Part shown: positions 19,033 through 30,203 of the stretch, one piece after another | Numbering within the stretch: position 1 is the first letter of the stretch | Layout: every line of letters begins with the position of its first letter | NCBI GenBank assembly: GCA_020848435.1 | Contig: JADLAC010000046.1 | Coordinates: 62,001-126,000 of the forward strand | Reading direction: 5' to 3' | Length of the DNA stretch: 64,000 bases | DNA from: Burkholderiales bacterium | GTDB lineage: Bacteria; Pseudomonadota; Gammaproteobacteria; Burkholderiales; WYBJ01 | Translations under genes and position numbers: made by a program | Notes under the pieces: model-generated | What the model was told of the DNA's origin: nothing | The model's input: the letters and a program-made list of their open reading frames with translations, nothing else | The model's database searches: none

Positions 19033-19049
19033 CGCACCGACAAGGTGCG
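19033..19049 (-). promoter_or_regulatory. NtrC enhancer-binding site upstream of glnA
   Basis: CGCACCGACAAGGTGCG is a perfect 6-5-6 inverted repeat matching the NtrC consensus (TGCACC-N5-GGTGCA). It lies about 110 bases upstream of the sigma54 promoter, a normal enhancer distance. Confidence 0.75.
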
Positions 19050-19276
19050 CGGCGGTTCCCGCGAGTCCAACCGACGCTGCACGGTTCCGACGTGGCGCGT
19101 CAGGTGGGCTCGCGGCCCCCAGGGCGCTGCCGCACACATGGGTGCATGCGGCCACGATCGACGCGCTCGGCGATGACAGGCTTGCGGCTTCCAGGCTAGT
19201 GCCGGGCACATCACGAGCGCCTCGCTGACCATCCGGGCTAGAATTCGGCCGAGACATCGTTCCCGAGGAGCACACC

Positions 19277-19729
19277 GTGGCGACATCCGACGAGATCTTG
19301 GCGCGGGCGCAGGAGCGCGCGCGAGCGCAGGGCCTGCCTTATGACGGCGCATTGGTCCCCGCCGAGGCGCATCAGCTTCTGCGCGAGCACCCCAAGGCCG
19401 TGTTGATCGATGTTCGATCCCGCGCCGAGTGGGACTTCGTCGGCCGGGTGCCGGGCGCCGTCGAAGTGGAGTGGAAGTCCTATCCGGGCATGAAGCCCAA
19501 CGCCCAGTTCGTGGAACAATTGACCAGCCGCGTGCCCGCGGATGCGATTGCGATGTTCCTGTGCCGCAGCGGCGGACGCTCGCACGAAACCGCCTTGGCG
19601 GCGAAGCGCGCGGGGTTCAACTCGACCTACAACGTGCTGGAAGGCTTCGAAGGCGACCGCGACCCGCAGGGACACCGCAATACCGTCGGCGGCTGGCGGG
19701 CAGCCGGGTTGCCATGGACGCAAAGCTAG
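19277..19729 (+). CDS. rhodanese-like sulfurtransferase
   Basis: A 150-residue single-domain rhodanese. The active-site loop is CRSGGRS, with the catalytic Cys near residue 96, preceded by LIDVRSRAEWDFVGRVPGA, the conserved structural motif. Such proteins carry a persulfide for sulfur transfer or cyanide and thiosulfate metabolism. The start is a GTG with GAGGAG upstream. It is convergent with the MFS gene and divergent from glnA. In several betaproteobacteria a rhodanese gene sits between pcm and tolC; here it is separate from that cluster. Confidence 0.9.
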   Translation: MATSDEILARAQERARAQGLPYDGALVPAEAHQLLREHPKAVLIDVRSRAEWDFVGRVPGAVEVEWKSYPGMKPNAQFVEQLTSRVPADAIAMFLCRSGGRSHETALAAKRAGFNSTYNVLEGFEGDRDPQGHRNTVGGWRAAGLPWTQS

Positions 19730-19820
19730 GAGCCTGAAGCTCGTAGGCGATTTTTCGAACGCTGCAACCGCAGCGCGAGCTCGTGCGGCGAATCTCGGGC
19801 TGCGGACGCGAGGCTACGAT

Positions 19821-21029
19821 TCAATCGCCGCGGCTGCCCGCGTGATCGGCGCTGTGGACGCTCGCAGCCGCGACCGCCAGCCCGATCGCGGTCGCAAGCC
19901 CGGCGCTGAACAGCGCCGCCGCGGGCGTCATGCGCTCGAGCATCAACCCGCCGAGCGCGATACCGGCGCTCACCCCGGCCAGCAAAGCACTGGACGACCA
20001 TGTGAAGCTTTCCGCCAGCATCGCGCGCGGCGCGATACCTGCGATCAAGAGCGATTGGGCTGCGAGCACGGTCGACATCGGCACGCCCGCGAGGACGCAG
20101 ATCAGCCCGAACGAATACAGGTTTTCGATCGGCGCCAGCGCGAGCAAGCCGATCGCCATGACCCCCAATGCCGCCTTGTATTGACCGGCGATGCCCGCAG
20201 GCCACGTACGACTGCCGTAGACGAGCGCGCCGGCGGCACTGCCGACGCTCGTCACTGCCAGGATGAGCCCGGCTGCGGCGGGAACGCCGGCGCGTGCAGC
20301 AAGGGCGGTCACGGCCACTTCGAACAGGCCGAAACCGAGGGAAAAGAATACCGTAACCAGCAGCACCGGGCGCAATCCCCGGATGCGAAGCGCACTGTAG
20401 CGCGCCGGGCGGCTGCTCGCGAGTTGCGGTCCCCAGGCGCCGACCGCGGGCGAGCGCGCAAACACCAGTGCGCCGAACAGGCCGAGCACGGCCGTACATG
20501 CGACCGCTCCCGCGGGCCAGGCAAGCGCCGAGAACACGCTAACCACGCCCGGACCGATGATGAATACGGTCTCCATCAGCACCGAGTCGAGCGAATAGGC
20601 TGCCTGCAAGTGCGCCGGCTCGCGCAACAGCCGGCGCAGCAACGCCCGGATGCAGGTGGAAATGGGAGGCAGTACGACGCCGGCAGCGAATGCCGCCGCG
20701 GCGATCCATGCCGTCGGCAGCGCGACTTGAACGGCGGCGATCAAGCCGCCCAGCGCGACCGGGTAGGCGCAGGCGGCGAAATAGAGCAGCGGCCGCGGCC
20801 CGAGCCGATCGATCAGGCGCCCGACGAAGGGCGCCGCGACGCCGACCCCGGTCACGTACAACGCGCTCGCGATCCCCGCCCGCGAGAACGAGCCATCGGT
20901 CTGCTGGATGAAAAGCAGTATGGCGAGCACCGCCATGCCGATCGGCAGCCGGCCGGCGACCGAGGCGCCGACCGCGGCCGCGACATGCGGCTCGCGCAAC
21001 AGCGCCCGGTAGCGATCCAGCGAGATCAA
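19821..21029 (-). CDS. MFS transporter
   Basis: A membrane protein of about 402 residues with roughly twelve hydrophobic segments and the MFS loop pattern between helices 2 and 3 (GRLIDRLGPRPLL). It contains many small residues and is probably a sugar or drug exporter-type MFS; no substrate can be named. The start is uncertain. The frame extends into the uppP end, but a TTG at 21029 preceded by AGGCGG gives a protein beginning MISLDRYRALLREPH and avoids overlap. It follows uppP by about 60 bases on the same strand. Confidence 0.82.
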   Translation of the reverse strand: MISLDRYRALLREPHVAAAVGASVAGRLPIGMAVLAILLFIQQTDGSFSRAGIASALYVTGVGVAAPFVGRLIDRLGPRPLLYFAACAYPVALGGLIAAVQVALPTAWIAAAAFAAGVVLPPISTCIRALLRRLLREPAHLQAAYSLDSVLMETVFIIGPGVVSVFSALAWPAGAVACTAVLGLFGALVFARSPAVGAWGPQLASSRPARYSALRIRGLRPVLLVTVFFSLGFGLFEVAVTALAARAGVPAAAGLILAVTSVGSAAGALVYGSRTWPAGIAGQYKAALGVMAIGLLALAPIENLYSFGLICVLAGVPMSTVLAAQSLLIAGIAPRAMLAESFTWSSSALLAGVSAGIALGGLMLERMTPAAALFSAGLATAIGLAVAAASVHSADHAGSRGD

Positions 21030-21087
21030 TGCGCCGCCGCCTGGCGGGCGAGCCGCTTGCGGTCGCGGCGACTTGCGCCGGGCGCTG

Positions 21088-21912
21088 TCAGGGTTGCGAC
21101 CAGTCGACCAGCCCGCTGTAGGCCGTGGCGAGCACCGCGATGCCAAACACGATGCGGTACCACGCGAACACGCTGAAGTCGTGGCTCGCGATGTAACGCA
21201 GCAACCAGCGCACGCAAATGAATGCGCTCACGAAGGAGGCGACGAAACCGATCGCGAACGGGCCCAGATCGGAGGCATCGAAGAGCGCGCGGTTCTTCAC
21301 CAGATCGTAGATCCCGGCGGCCACCAGCGTCGGCACCGCGAGAAAGAAGGAGAACTCGGTCGCGGCACGCCGCGACAAGCCGAACAGCATGCCGCCGATG
21401 ATGGTCGCCCCGGAGCGCGACATGCCCGGAATGAGGGCGAAGGCTTGCGCGAATCCGACTTTCAGCGCGTCTCGCCAGGCCATGTCGTCGACCTGCGCGA
21501 CGCGCACGCGATGCTCGCGCCGTTCGACCCAGAGAATCAGTAGAGCGCCCGCGATGAATGCAACCGCTACCGGCACCGGATGAAACAGGTGGCTCTTGAT
21601 CCACTTGCCGAACGCCAATCCGAGCAGCGCAGCAGGCAGAAACGCGAGCACCAGGTTGAGCACGAAGCGCTGCGCGCTCGGCTGCGAAAACAAGCCGGCC
21701 GCCACGCCGAGAAAGCGCGCCCGGTACTCCCAAACCACGGCGAGCATGGCGCCGGTCTGGATGACGATGTCGAAAACTTTCGACTTGTCGTCGTCCATGC
21801 CGAGGAGGCTGCCGGCAAGTATCAGATGTCCGGTGCTGGAGATCGGCAGGAATTCGGTCAGCCCCTCGACGATCCCCATGACGAGGGCCTTGATGGCGAC
21901 TATGGGATCCAT
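21088..21912 (-). CDS. uppP: undecaprenyl-diphosphatase
   Basis: A 274-residue polytopic membrane enzyme (BacA/UppP) that recycles undecaprenyl diphosphate to the monophosphate used for peptidoglycan and polysaccharide synthesis. Both family signatures are present: [18 protein letters not shown] near the N-terminus and [10 protein letters not shown] in the second half. The start at [13 protein letters not shown] fits homologue lengths; another ATG lies four codons upstream. It stands between thiC and the MFS gene on the minus strand. Its product would supply lipid carrier to the glycan locus elsewhere in this window, although the genes are not linked. Confidence 0.94.
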   Translation of the reverse strand: MDPIVAIKALVMGIVEGLTEFLPISSTGHLILAGSLLGMDDDKSKVFDIVIQTGAMLAVVWEYRARFLGVAAGLFSQPSAQRFVLNLVLAFLPAALLGLAFGKWIKSHLFHPVPVAVAFIAGALLILWVERREHRVRVAQVDDMAWRDALKVGFAQAFALIPGMSRSGATIIGGMLFGLSRRAATEFSFFLAVPTLVAAGIYDLVKNRALFDASDLGPFAIGFVASFVSAFICVRWLLRYIASHDFSVFAWYRIVFGIAVLATAYSGLVDWSQP

Positions 21913-22136
21913 GGCGGGCGCCATTGTACCTGCGAGCGCAGGCGCGCCCGGCGATCCGTCCCGCGCGCCCACTCGCCCGCGCCGTGAGGCGCGGCAGGCG
22001 GCCTCGCGCAACCGCGCCACGTCGATACCCGCAGACGCTCCGAGCGCGCGTTCGAGATCGCCGGTTCCGCTATCGGCGCCGCGCTCGGCAGGCCACGGCT
22101 GCTCGGGTGACGGTCCGTCCTGCGCTACGCGGCCCT

Positions 22137-22166
22137 GGCGCCGGCGCGCGCGAGCAGGCCGGCGCC
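22137..22166 (-). terminator. large GC hairpin immediately after thiC
   Basis: GGCGCCGGC and GCCGGCGCC form a perfect nine-base-pair stem with a 12-base loop, starting two bases after the thiC stop codon. There is no T-tract, so it may be a Rho-assisted terminator or an mRNA-stabilising stem. Confidence 0.4.
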
Positions 22167-22167
22167 A

Positions 22168-24135
<1,968 letters not shown>

Positions 24136-24139
24136 TCAG

Positions 24140-24228
24140 CGCAACGCTTCCCTACGACGGTATTACCCGCATCAGGTTCGAAGGGTATGTCTCACCCGGC
24201 GCGAGGCGCCAGGACCCCCAACGTGCCG
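24140..24228 (-). promoter_or_regulatory. TPP (THI-box) riboswitch of thiC
   Basis: The minus strand contains the THI-box elements in order: a GGGGGTCCTGGCGCC 5' segment, GGGTGAGA, then ACCCTTCGAACCTGATGCGG and GTAATACCG, then GTAGGGAAGCG. These are the conserved pyrimidine- and phosphate-sensing helices of the TPP aptamer. It ends about 60 bases before the thiC ATG, leaving room for an expression platform that masks the AGGAG site. Boundaries are approximate. Confidence 0.93.
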
Positions 24229-24335
24229 GAGCAACTTAGCCCAATAAGGCGTCGAACGCAAGGCGGGCTAAGTGGCGCCGCCTGCCCCTTGCAGGCATGG
24301 ACTTTAGCCCGGGAGCAATGCCGAGGTCTGACCGC

Positions 24336-24402
24336 GATGCCGGGTCAGGCCATGATGCCGGGTCCATGATGCCGGGTCCATGATGCCGGATGATGCCGGG
24401 TC
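24336..24402. repeat. five irregular copies of GATGCCGGGTC
   Basis: Copies start at 24336, 24354, 24368, 24382 (truncated after GATGCCGG) and 24392, at spacings of 18, 14, 14 and 10 bases. The middle units form a 14-base tandem GATGCCGGGTCCAT. The last copy runs into GGGTCGGACC, a word shared with the intergenic repeat near 14062. It lies between the thiC riboswitch and the TetR gene. Confidence 0.75.
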
Positions 24403-24468
24403 GGACCAAGATACGAGCGACCGCCGATGCCCCATCCACAGCCAGCCCGCGCCGGCGCGTCGTCGCGA

Positions 24469-24520
24469 TTGACACTCGGGCTTCGCGGCAGTAAGTTACT
24501 CTCCGGTTAGTTATTACCGG
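24469..24520 (+). promoter_or_regulatory. candidate promoter and operator of the TetR-RND operon
   Basis: A perfect -35 box TTGACA (24469-24474) is followed after 17 bases by a weak -10, TAAGTT (24492-24497). Just downstream, CCGGT-N8-ACCGG (24503-24520) is an inverted repeat placed to block transcription. It ends five bases before the TetR start codon. Autoregulation by the encoded TetR protein is the usual arrangement, but is inferred. Confidence 0.45.
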
Positions 24521-24525
24521 ATCGC

Positions 24526-25194
24526 ATGAAGACCGACCTTGCAGGACCTGCCCCCCGCTGGGCGCGGCGCAAGCAAGCGCGGCCAGCCGAGTTGCTGGCA
24601 GCCGCGCTCGACGTCTTCGTGGAGCGCGGGTTCGCTGCCACGCGCTTGGACGATATCGCGCTGCGGGCGGGCGTCACCAAGGGCACGCTTTACCTTTACT
24701 ACGACAGCAAGGAAGACCTGCTCAAAGCGGTCGTGCGCGCCGGCATGGTGCCGGTGGTGCGCGAAGCCGAAGCGATGGTGGCGCACTTCACCGGATCGAC
24801 GGCCGAGCTCATGCGCAACCTGGCGGCGGTCTGGTGGAACGCGATCGGCGCGACCCGCTTGAGCGGCATACCCAAGCTCGTCATCGCGGAAGCGGGCAAT
24901 TTCCCAGAAGTGGCACGACTCTACCATGACGAAGTCATCCGCCCGGTCTCCGAGCTGATTGGCCGGCTGCTTCAGCGCGGCATGGACAGCGGCGAGTTTC
25001 GCAGCGTCGATGCCGATTACATGCAGCGCATCGCCATGGCACCGCTCGTGATGCTGAACCTGTGGATGCACAGCTTCTCGCGCTACGACGCCTACGCACT
25101 CGATCCGCCGCGCTACCTCGCCGCGTACCTGGACATCCTGCTCGCCGGTCTCGCGCCGAGGAGCGAAACGCAAGGAAATCGATCATGTCGCTAG
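24526..25194 (+). CDS. TetR-family regulator of the RND efflux operon
   Basis: A 222-residue one-component repressor. The N-terminal helix-turn-helix is TRLDDIALRAGVTKGTLYLY (about 39-58), the classic TetR signature, followed by an all-helical ligand domain with the YAALDP-like AcrR-type tail replaced by YDAYALDPPRYLA. Its stop codon overlaps the start of the RND adaptor gene by ten bases. It therefore probably represses its own efflux operon and is released by a pump substrate. No Shine-Dalgarno sequence is evident, so its mRNA could be nearly leaderless. Confidence 0.92.
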   Translation: MKTDLAGPAPRWARRKQARPAELLAAALDVFVERGFAATRLDDIALRAGVTKGTLYLYYDSKEDLLKAVVRAGMVPVVREAEAMVAHFTGSTAELMRNLAAVWWNAIGATRLSGIPKLVIAEAGNFPEVARLYHDEVIRPVSELIGRLLQRGMDSGEFRSVDADYMQRIAMAPLVMLNLWMHSFSRYDAYALDPPRYLAAYLDILLAGLAPRSETQGNRSCR

Positions 25195-26330
25195 CTACGA
25201 AACCCTCGAGCCTACACATCACGTTGGCGCTGACGGCCACGGCGATGCTCGCCGCGCTGGTGGGCACCGCGGCCGTGGGCGCACGCACGAGCCAAGGCGC
25301 GCCGGCGCCCGCCGCGGCGGCCGCCCTCGAATTCGCCCCCACGGACATCCTGACGGTCGAAGCCCAGCGCTTGCAGCGTGCCCTGCCGCTCACCGGAACG
25401 CTGACGCCGCGTACCGAAGCGCGCGTAAAAGCCAAGGTCGCCGGGGAGATCCTGGCGATGTCCGTGCGTGAGGGCGAAGCCGTGAGACGCGGCCAGGTGC
25501 TCGCGCGCATCGATCAGACCGAGGTCGAGGCCCGGGTCGCCGCGCGCACCGCCGAGCTCGAGGCCGCCCGCGCCCAGCTCGTCCTGGCGGAGAAGAACCG
25601 CAGCACCCAGAAGGCGCTGCTCGAGCGCAACTTCATCTCCCGCAACGCCTTCGATGCCACCGACTCGAGCTTCGAGGTGGCCGCGGCCAAGCTGCGGGCG
25701 GCCGAAGCGGAGCTTGCCATGGCACGCAAGTCGCAAGGCGATGCGCTGCTGGTCGCGCCCTTCGACGGCGTCATCTCGGCGCGCCATGCGCGCCAGGGCG
25801 AGCGCGTCAGCGTCGACGCCCCGGTCGTGAGCGTGGTCGACCTCGCGCGCCTGGAGCTCGAGGCAGCCGTCCCCGCCGCGCACATCGCCCGCGTCGAAAT
25901 CGGTCAGCCGGTCGCCTTCCGCGTCGACGGCTTCGGCGAACGCGAATTCAGCGGTCGCATCGAGCGCATCAGCCCGGCCACCGTGGCCGGTACGCGTTCG
26001 ATCAACGTCTATGCCGTGATCGACAACCGCGACGGTGCGCTGCGCGGCGGCTTGTTCGCGCAAGGCCGATTGATCTGGGACCAGGTCGACGACGCCATCG
26101 TCGTTCCAGCGAGCGCGGTACGCGAGGAAGCCGGCAGCACGGTGGTCTATGCGATCGAAGCGGGCACGCTGCGGCGCAAGCCGGTGAAGGTCATGCCGGC
26201 CGATGCCGAAGGCAGGGTTCAGATCGTGGCGGGACTCGCCGGCGGCGCCTCGATCGTGCGTAGCAATCTCGGCGCGTTGCCCGACGGCGCCCGCGCTCGC
26301 ATCACCCGCCCCGCCGCCGTGGTGAATTGA
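25185..26330 (+). CDS. RND efflux periplasmic adaptor (MFP) subunit
   Basis: A 381-residue membrane fusion protein with an N-terminal signal or anchor (LHITLALTATAMLAALVG). A split lipoyl-type domain follows (VKAKVAGEILAMSVREGEAVRRGQVLARID and DALLVAPFDGVISARHARQGERV), flanking an alpha-helical hairpin (about 120-180). A beta-barrel domain comes after it. It bridges the RND pump and TolC. The start is the ATG overlapping the TetR stop, with AAGGA nine bases upstream; the longer in-frame extension is a shadow of the TetR gene. It is followed after six bases by the pump gene. Confidence 0.94.
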   Translation: MSLATKPSSLHITLALTATAMLAALVGTAAVGARTSQGAPAPAAAAALEFAPTDILTVEAQRLQRALPLTGTLTPRTEARVKAKVAGEILAMSVREGEAVRRGQVLARIDQTEVEARVAARTAELEAARAQLVLAEKNRSTQKALLERNFISRNAFDATDSSFEVAAAKLRAAEAELAMARKSQGDALLVAPFDGVISARHARQGERVSVDAPVVSVVDLARLELEAAVPAAHIARVEIGQPVAFRVDGFGEREFSGRIERISPATVAGTRSINVYAVIDNRDGALRGGLFAQGRLIWDQVDDAIVVPASAVREEAGSTVVYAIEAGTLRRKPVKVMPADAEGRVQIVAGLAGGASIVRSNLGALPDGARARITRPAAVVN

Positions 26331-26336
26331 TCGGCC

Positions 26337-29300
26337 ATGTGGTTCACCCGCGTCAGCATCGCCAACCCGGTATTCGCGACCATGATGATGGCCGCGCTGC
26401 TGGTGCTGGGTCTGTTCGCCTACAACCGCCTGGCCGTCGAGCAGTTCCCGGACGTCACCTTTCCCGTTGTCGTGGTCGAGACCGAATACCCGGGCGCCTC
26501 GCCCGAAAGCGTCGAGGAAGAGGTTACGCGCAAGATCGAAGAGGCGGTCAATGCCGTCAGCGGCATCAAGACGCTGTCCTCGCGCTCCTACGAGGGATTG
26601 TCGGTCGTGATCGTCGAATTCGACCTGCGGGTGGACGCCAAGCTCGCCGCCCAGGACGTGCGCGAGAAGGTGGTCCAGGTCCGGCCCAGCCTGCGCGACG
26701 AGATCAAGGAGCCGCGCGTTTCGCGCTTCAACCCGGACGATTCCCCCATCGTGTCGGTCGCGGTGACAGCCAAGGAGCGCAGCCTACGCGACCTCACCTC
26801 GGTCGCCGATCAGGTCGTGAAGAAACGTCTCGAAACCGTCGCCGGCGTCGGCCAGGCGAGTCTCGTCGGCGGTGTGAAGCGCGAGATCAACGTGCGGCTG
26901 CGGATCGACGACCTGGAGGCGCAACGCGTGGGCGCCGACGAAGTGATTCAGGCGCTGCGCTCCGAGAACCAGGAGATGCCGGCCGGCACGATCGTCAGCG
27001 CCAGCCAGGAGCATGGCGTTCAGATCAAGGCGCGGCTGCGCACGCCGAAGGATTTCAGCGCCCTCATCGTCGCGCGGCGCGGCGGCAAGCCGGTCACGCT
27101 CGGGCAGGTCGCGGACATCGAGGACGGCGCGCAGGAAGAAGAGAGCGTCGCGCTCATCAACGGCGAACGCGCGCTGTCGGTCGATATCGTCAAGGCCCAC
27201 GGCGAGAATACCATCGCGGTGGTCGACGGCGTGCGCCGGGCCGTGGCGGACATGCGCGCCGTGCTGCCGCCGGACGTGCAGGTCGAGATCGTGCGCGATG
27301 CATCGACCGGCATACGTAATTCGGTCGCCGACGTGAAGACCACCTTGTTCGAAGGCGGAGCGCTCACCATCGCGATCGTGTTCCTATTTCTGGCCTCCTG
27401 GCGCAGCACGGTCATCACCGGCTTGACCCTGCCGATCGCCCTCATTGGCGCGTTCCTGTTCATCTACCTGGCGGGATTCACGCTCAACGTGCTCACCCTC
27501 ATGGCCTTGTCGCTGTCGGTGGGACTGTTGATCGACGATGCCATCGTCGTGCGGGAAAACATCGTGCGCCATCTCGCCATGGGCAAGGATCACCGGCGCG
27601 CGGCGATCGAGGGCACCGCCGAGATCGGCTTGGCGGTGTTGGCGACGACGCTGTCGATCGTCGCGGTATTCCTGCCGGTCGGATTCATGGGCGGCATCAT
27701 CGGCCGCTTCTTCCACCAGTTCGGCCTGACCGTGGTCGCCGCGGTGCTGATCTCGATGTTCGTGTCCTTCACGCTCGATCCGATGCTCTCCTCCATCTGG
27801 CGCGACCCGCAGGCCGAAGGCCGCTTCGGCGCCGGTCCGCTGAGCCGCCTGCTCGCCTGGTTTCACGGCGCGATGGCGAAGCTTTCCACGCACTACGAGC
27901 GGCTGCTCGCCTGGGCGCTGGCGCATCGCGCGCTGGTCCTGGCGCTCGCGCTGGGCAGTTTCATCGCGAGCTTTCCCTTGCTCAAGCTGGTGGGTAGCGA
28001 GTTCGTGCCCGAGGCCGACTTGTCCGAGCTGCAGGTGCAGTTCACGACGCCGGCCGGGTCCTCGCTCGAGCTCACCACCGGCAAGGCGCGCCAGGCGGAA
28101 GCGCTCGTCCGTGCGATGCCCGAGGTGAAGCACACCTACACGACCATCAACACCGGCTTCCTGCAAGGCAAGAACAGCGTCAACATGTTCGTCGAGCTGG
28201 TGTCGCGGGAGGAGCGCGCGCGCTCCCAGCAAGCGCTGGCCCGGCCGCTGCGCGAGCAGCTCGGACGCATCGCCGGCATCGAGATCGCGCAGGTGAGCGC
28301 GTACCGCGCGGTTTCGAGCGGCAAGCCGCTGCAAGTGTCGATCCTTGGTCCCGACCGGCGCGTGCTGAGCGAGCTGTCGCGCCAGGCGATGAGCGTGATG
28401 AAGGCGGTTGCGGGCGCGGTCGACATCGAATCGAGCGAGAAGGCAGCCAGGCCGCAGCTCGGCGTAGAAGTGAAGCGCGAGCTGGCGAGCGATCTCGGCA
28501 TCAGCGTCGGCCAGGTCGCGGCCACGCTGCGCCCGCTGCTAGCGGGACAGGCCGTCGGCAATTGGCGCGCACCCGACGACCAGTATTACGACGTGCGGGT
28601 GCGGCTGGACCGGCGCGAACGTACCCGTGCGGCGGATCTCGAACGGGTGCCGCTCGCAGCCGCCGCGGCGAACGGCGCCAGCCCGCGCATGGTCACCCTG
28701 GGCGAGATCGCGAGCGTTCACTCCGAACAGGGGGCGCAGCAGATCAACCGCAAGGAGCAGCTACGCGAAGTTCTGGTTTCCGCGAACGTCGACGGCCGCG
28801 CCGTGGGCGAAGCGGCCGCCGCGGTGGAGCGCGCGCTTCGCGCGATCGAGTTGCCGGCGGGATACCGCTTCAGCATGCTCGGCTCGAGCAAGGACATCGA
28901 TGAATCGCTGCACTACGCCTCGCAGGCCCTGCTGCTCGCCGTCATCTTCATCTACCTCGTGCTCGCCTCGCAGTTCGCGAGCTTCACGCAGCCGCTGGCG
29001 ATCATGCTGTCGCTGCCGCTGGCGCTCATCGGCGTCGTCGCCGCGTTGGCGGCGGCGCGCTCGACGCTCAACATCTTCTCGGTGATCGGCTTCGTCATGC
29101 TGATGGGCCTGGTGACCAAGAACGCCATTCTGCTGGTCGATTTCGCCAACAAGGCGAGGCGCGAGGGCAAGGATGCCCGCGCCGCCGTGATGGAAGCCGG
29201 CCGCGTGCGGCTGCGGCCCATCCTGATGACGACGCTTGCCATGATCTTCGGCATGCTGCCGCTCGCGCTCGGGCTCGGCGCCGGCGGCGAGCAGCGCGCG

Positions 29301-29453
29301 CCGATGGGCCAAGCGGTCATCGGCGGGGTCATCGCCTCGAGCTTACTCACGCTGATCGCCGTGCCGGTTGCCTATACCTACCTGGAGGCGCTGGCGAGCC
29401 GTCTGCGCGCCCGCGCCCGAGCCGCGCGGGAGGAGTGCTCCGAGGCCCGCTGA
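26337..29453 (+). CDS. RND multidrug efflux transporter, inner-membrane pump (HAE1-like)
   Basis: A 1038-residue proton-driven RND pump with the expected duplicated topology: a helix at the N-terminus, two large periplasmic loops and two blocks of membrane helices. The proton-relay pair Asp400-Asp401 is in [12 protein letters not shown], matching Asp407-Asp408 of AcrB. Family motifs [27 protein letters not shown] and [17 protein letters not shown] are clear. It probably expels hydrophobic compounds with the adjacent adaptor and TolC; substrate range is not predictable. The last residues are Arg/Ala-rich and cytoplasmic. Confidence 0.96.
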   Translation: MWFTRVSIANPVFATMMMAALLVLGLFAYNRLAVEQFPDVTFPVVVVETEYPGASPESVEEEVTRKIEEAVNAVSGIKTLSSRSYEGLSVVIVEFDLRVDAKLAAQDVREKVVQVRPSLRDEIKEPRVSRFNPDDSPIVSVAVTAKERSLRDLTSVADQVVKKRLETVAGVGQASLVGGVKREINVRLRIDDLEAQRVGADEVIQALRSENQEMPAGTIVSASQEHGVQIKARLRTPKDFSALIVARRGGKPVTLGQVADIEDGAQEEESVALINGERALSVDIVKAHGENTIAVVDGVRRAVADMRAVLPPDVQVEIVRDASTGIRNSVADVKTTLFEGGALTIAIVFLFLASWRSTVITGLTLPIALIGAFLFIYLAGFTLNVLTLMALSLSVGLLIDDAIVVRENIVRHLAMGKDHRRAAIEGTAEIGLAVLATTLSIVAVFLPVGFMGGIIGRFFHQFGLTVVAAVLISMFVSFTLDPMLSSIWRDPQAEGRFGAGPLSRLLAWFHGAMAKLSTHYERLLAWALAHRALVLALALGSFIASFPLLKLVGSEFVPEADLSELQVQFTTPAGSSLELTTGKARQAEALVRAMPEVKHTYTTINTGFLQGKNSVNMFVELVSREERARSQQALARPLREQLGRIAGIEIAQVSAYRAVSSGKPLQVSILGPDRRVLSELSRQAMSVMKAVAGAVDIESSEKAARPQLGVEVKRELASDLGISVGQVAATLRPLLAGQAVGNWRAPDDQYYDVRVRLDRRERTRAADLERVPLAAAAANGASPRMVTLGEIASVHSEQGAQQINRKEQLREVLVSANVDGRAVGEAAAAVERALRAIELPAGYRFSMLGSSKDIDESLHYASQALLLAVIFIYLVLASQFASFTQPLAIMLSLPLALIGVVAALAAARSTLNIFSVIGFVMLMGLVTKNAILLVDFANKARREGKDARAAVMEAGRVRLRPILMTTLAMIFGMLPLALGLGAGGEQRAPMGQAVIGGVIASSLLTLIAVPVAYTYLEALASRLRARARAAREECSEAR

Positions 29454-29516
29454 GAGCGGGCAAGCGCGCAAATGGTGCTAAACTGCGACCACCCAGGGAC
29501 AAGTCGAATCGGCGCC

Positions 29517-30167
29517 ATGGACTTCGAGCAAGCCCGTTTCAATATGGTCGAACAACAGATCCGCACCTGGGAGGTGCTCGATCCGACCATCCTCGATCTG
29601 CTGAGCACCGTCCGGCGCGAAGACTACGTCCCTCCCCGGTATCGCAATCTCGCCTTCATCGACATGGAAATCCCGCTCGGCTACGGCGAGACCATGCTCG
29701 CGCCGAAGCTCGAAGCGCGACTCATCCAGGAAGCCGCGATACAGCCGGGTGATCGCGTGCTCGAAATCGGCACGGGCAGCGGCTACATGGCGGCGTTGAT
29801 GGCGAGCCTCGGCCAGCACGTCCACACGGTGGAGATCATCCCGGAGCTGAGCGCCGCGGCGCAGCGCAAATTCTCCGAGCATGGCTTGCACAACATCACT
29901 GCCGAGGTCGGAGACGGCGCACGGGGCTGGGATGCGCACGCGCCCTATGATGTCATCATCGCGACCGGTTCGCTGCCCACGCTGCCCGATGCGTTCGCGC
30001 GCGCGCTCGCTCCCGGCGGCCGGCTGATCGTCGTTCTGGGCGATCCTCCGGTCATGACCGCGTATCGCATCCGGCGCATCGCCGAGGGTACCAGCCGCGA
30101 AGGGCTGTTCGAAACGTGCATCAAGCCGCTGCGTAATGCGCCTCAGCCCGCACGCTTCGTGTTCTAG
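29517..30167 (+). CDS. pcm: protein-L-isoaspartate O-methyltransferase family protein
   Basis: A 216-residue SAM-dependent methyltransferase of the PCMT family, which repairs isoaspartyl residues in aged proteins. Motif I is VLEIGTGSGY (81-90), followed by VHTVEIIPEL and the GDGARGWDAHAPYDVIIAT block. The usual QTISQP-type substrate loop is replaced by ETMLAPKLEAR, a variant seen in betaproteobacterial relatives, so activity on isoaspartate is not certain. It lies 63 bases after the RND pump gene and 36 bases before tolC, and so may be co-transcribed with efflux genes. I start at MDFEQARFNM. Confidence 0.88.
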   Translation: MDFEQARFNMVEQQIRTWEVLDPTILDLLSTVRREDYVPPRYRNLAFIDMEIPLGYGETMLAPKLEARLIQEAAIQPGDRVLEIGTGSGYMAALMASLGQHVHTVEIIPELSAAAQRKFSEHGLHNITAEVGDGARGWDAHAPYDVIIATGSLPTLPDAFARALAPGGRLIVVLGDPPVMTAYRIRRIAEGTSREGLFETCIKPLRNAPQPARFVF

Positions 30168-30203
30168 GGCGCCGCAGCTACGCCGGCCGCCACGCCGCCT
30201 GCC

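Larger units (their letters stand above)
18872..19276. other. 405-base divergent control region between glnA and the rhodanese gene
   Basis: It contains the glnA sigma54 promoter and the NtrC sites. The part closest to the rhodanese gene (about 19050-19260) shows no recognisable gene, hairpin or strong -10/-35 pair. A good ribosome site (GAGGAG) precedes the rhodanese GTG. Confidence 0.6.
24229..24525. other. 297-base intergenic region between thiC and the TetR gene
   Basis: It holds the GATGCCGGGTC repeat array, the probable TetR-gene promoter and a candidate operator. The thiC promoter should also lie here, just upstream of the riboswitch, but no clear -35/-10 pair was recognised on that strand. 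Confidence 0.5.

Noticed and set aside
19730..19800. A GCCT/AGGC hairpin followed by GATTTTT after the rhodanese gene, considered as a terminator.
   Set aside because: The stem is only four base pairs with a nine-base loop, too weak to call.
24336..24402. The GATGCCGGGTC array considered as a CRISPR remnant.
   Set aside because: Units are 11-14 bases with irregular short spacing, there are no uniform spacers and no cas genes nearby.
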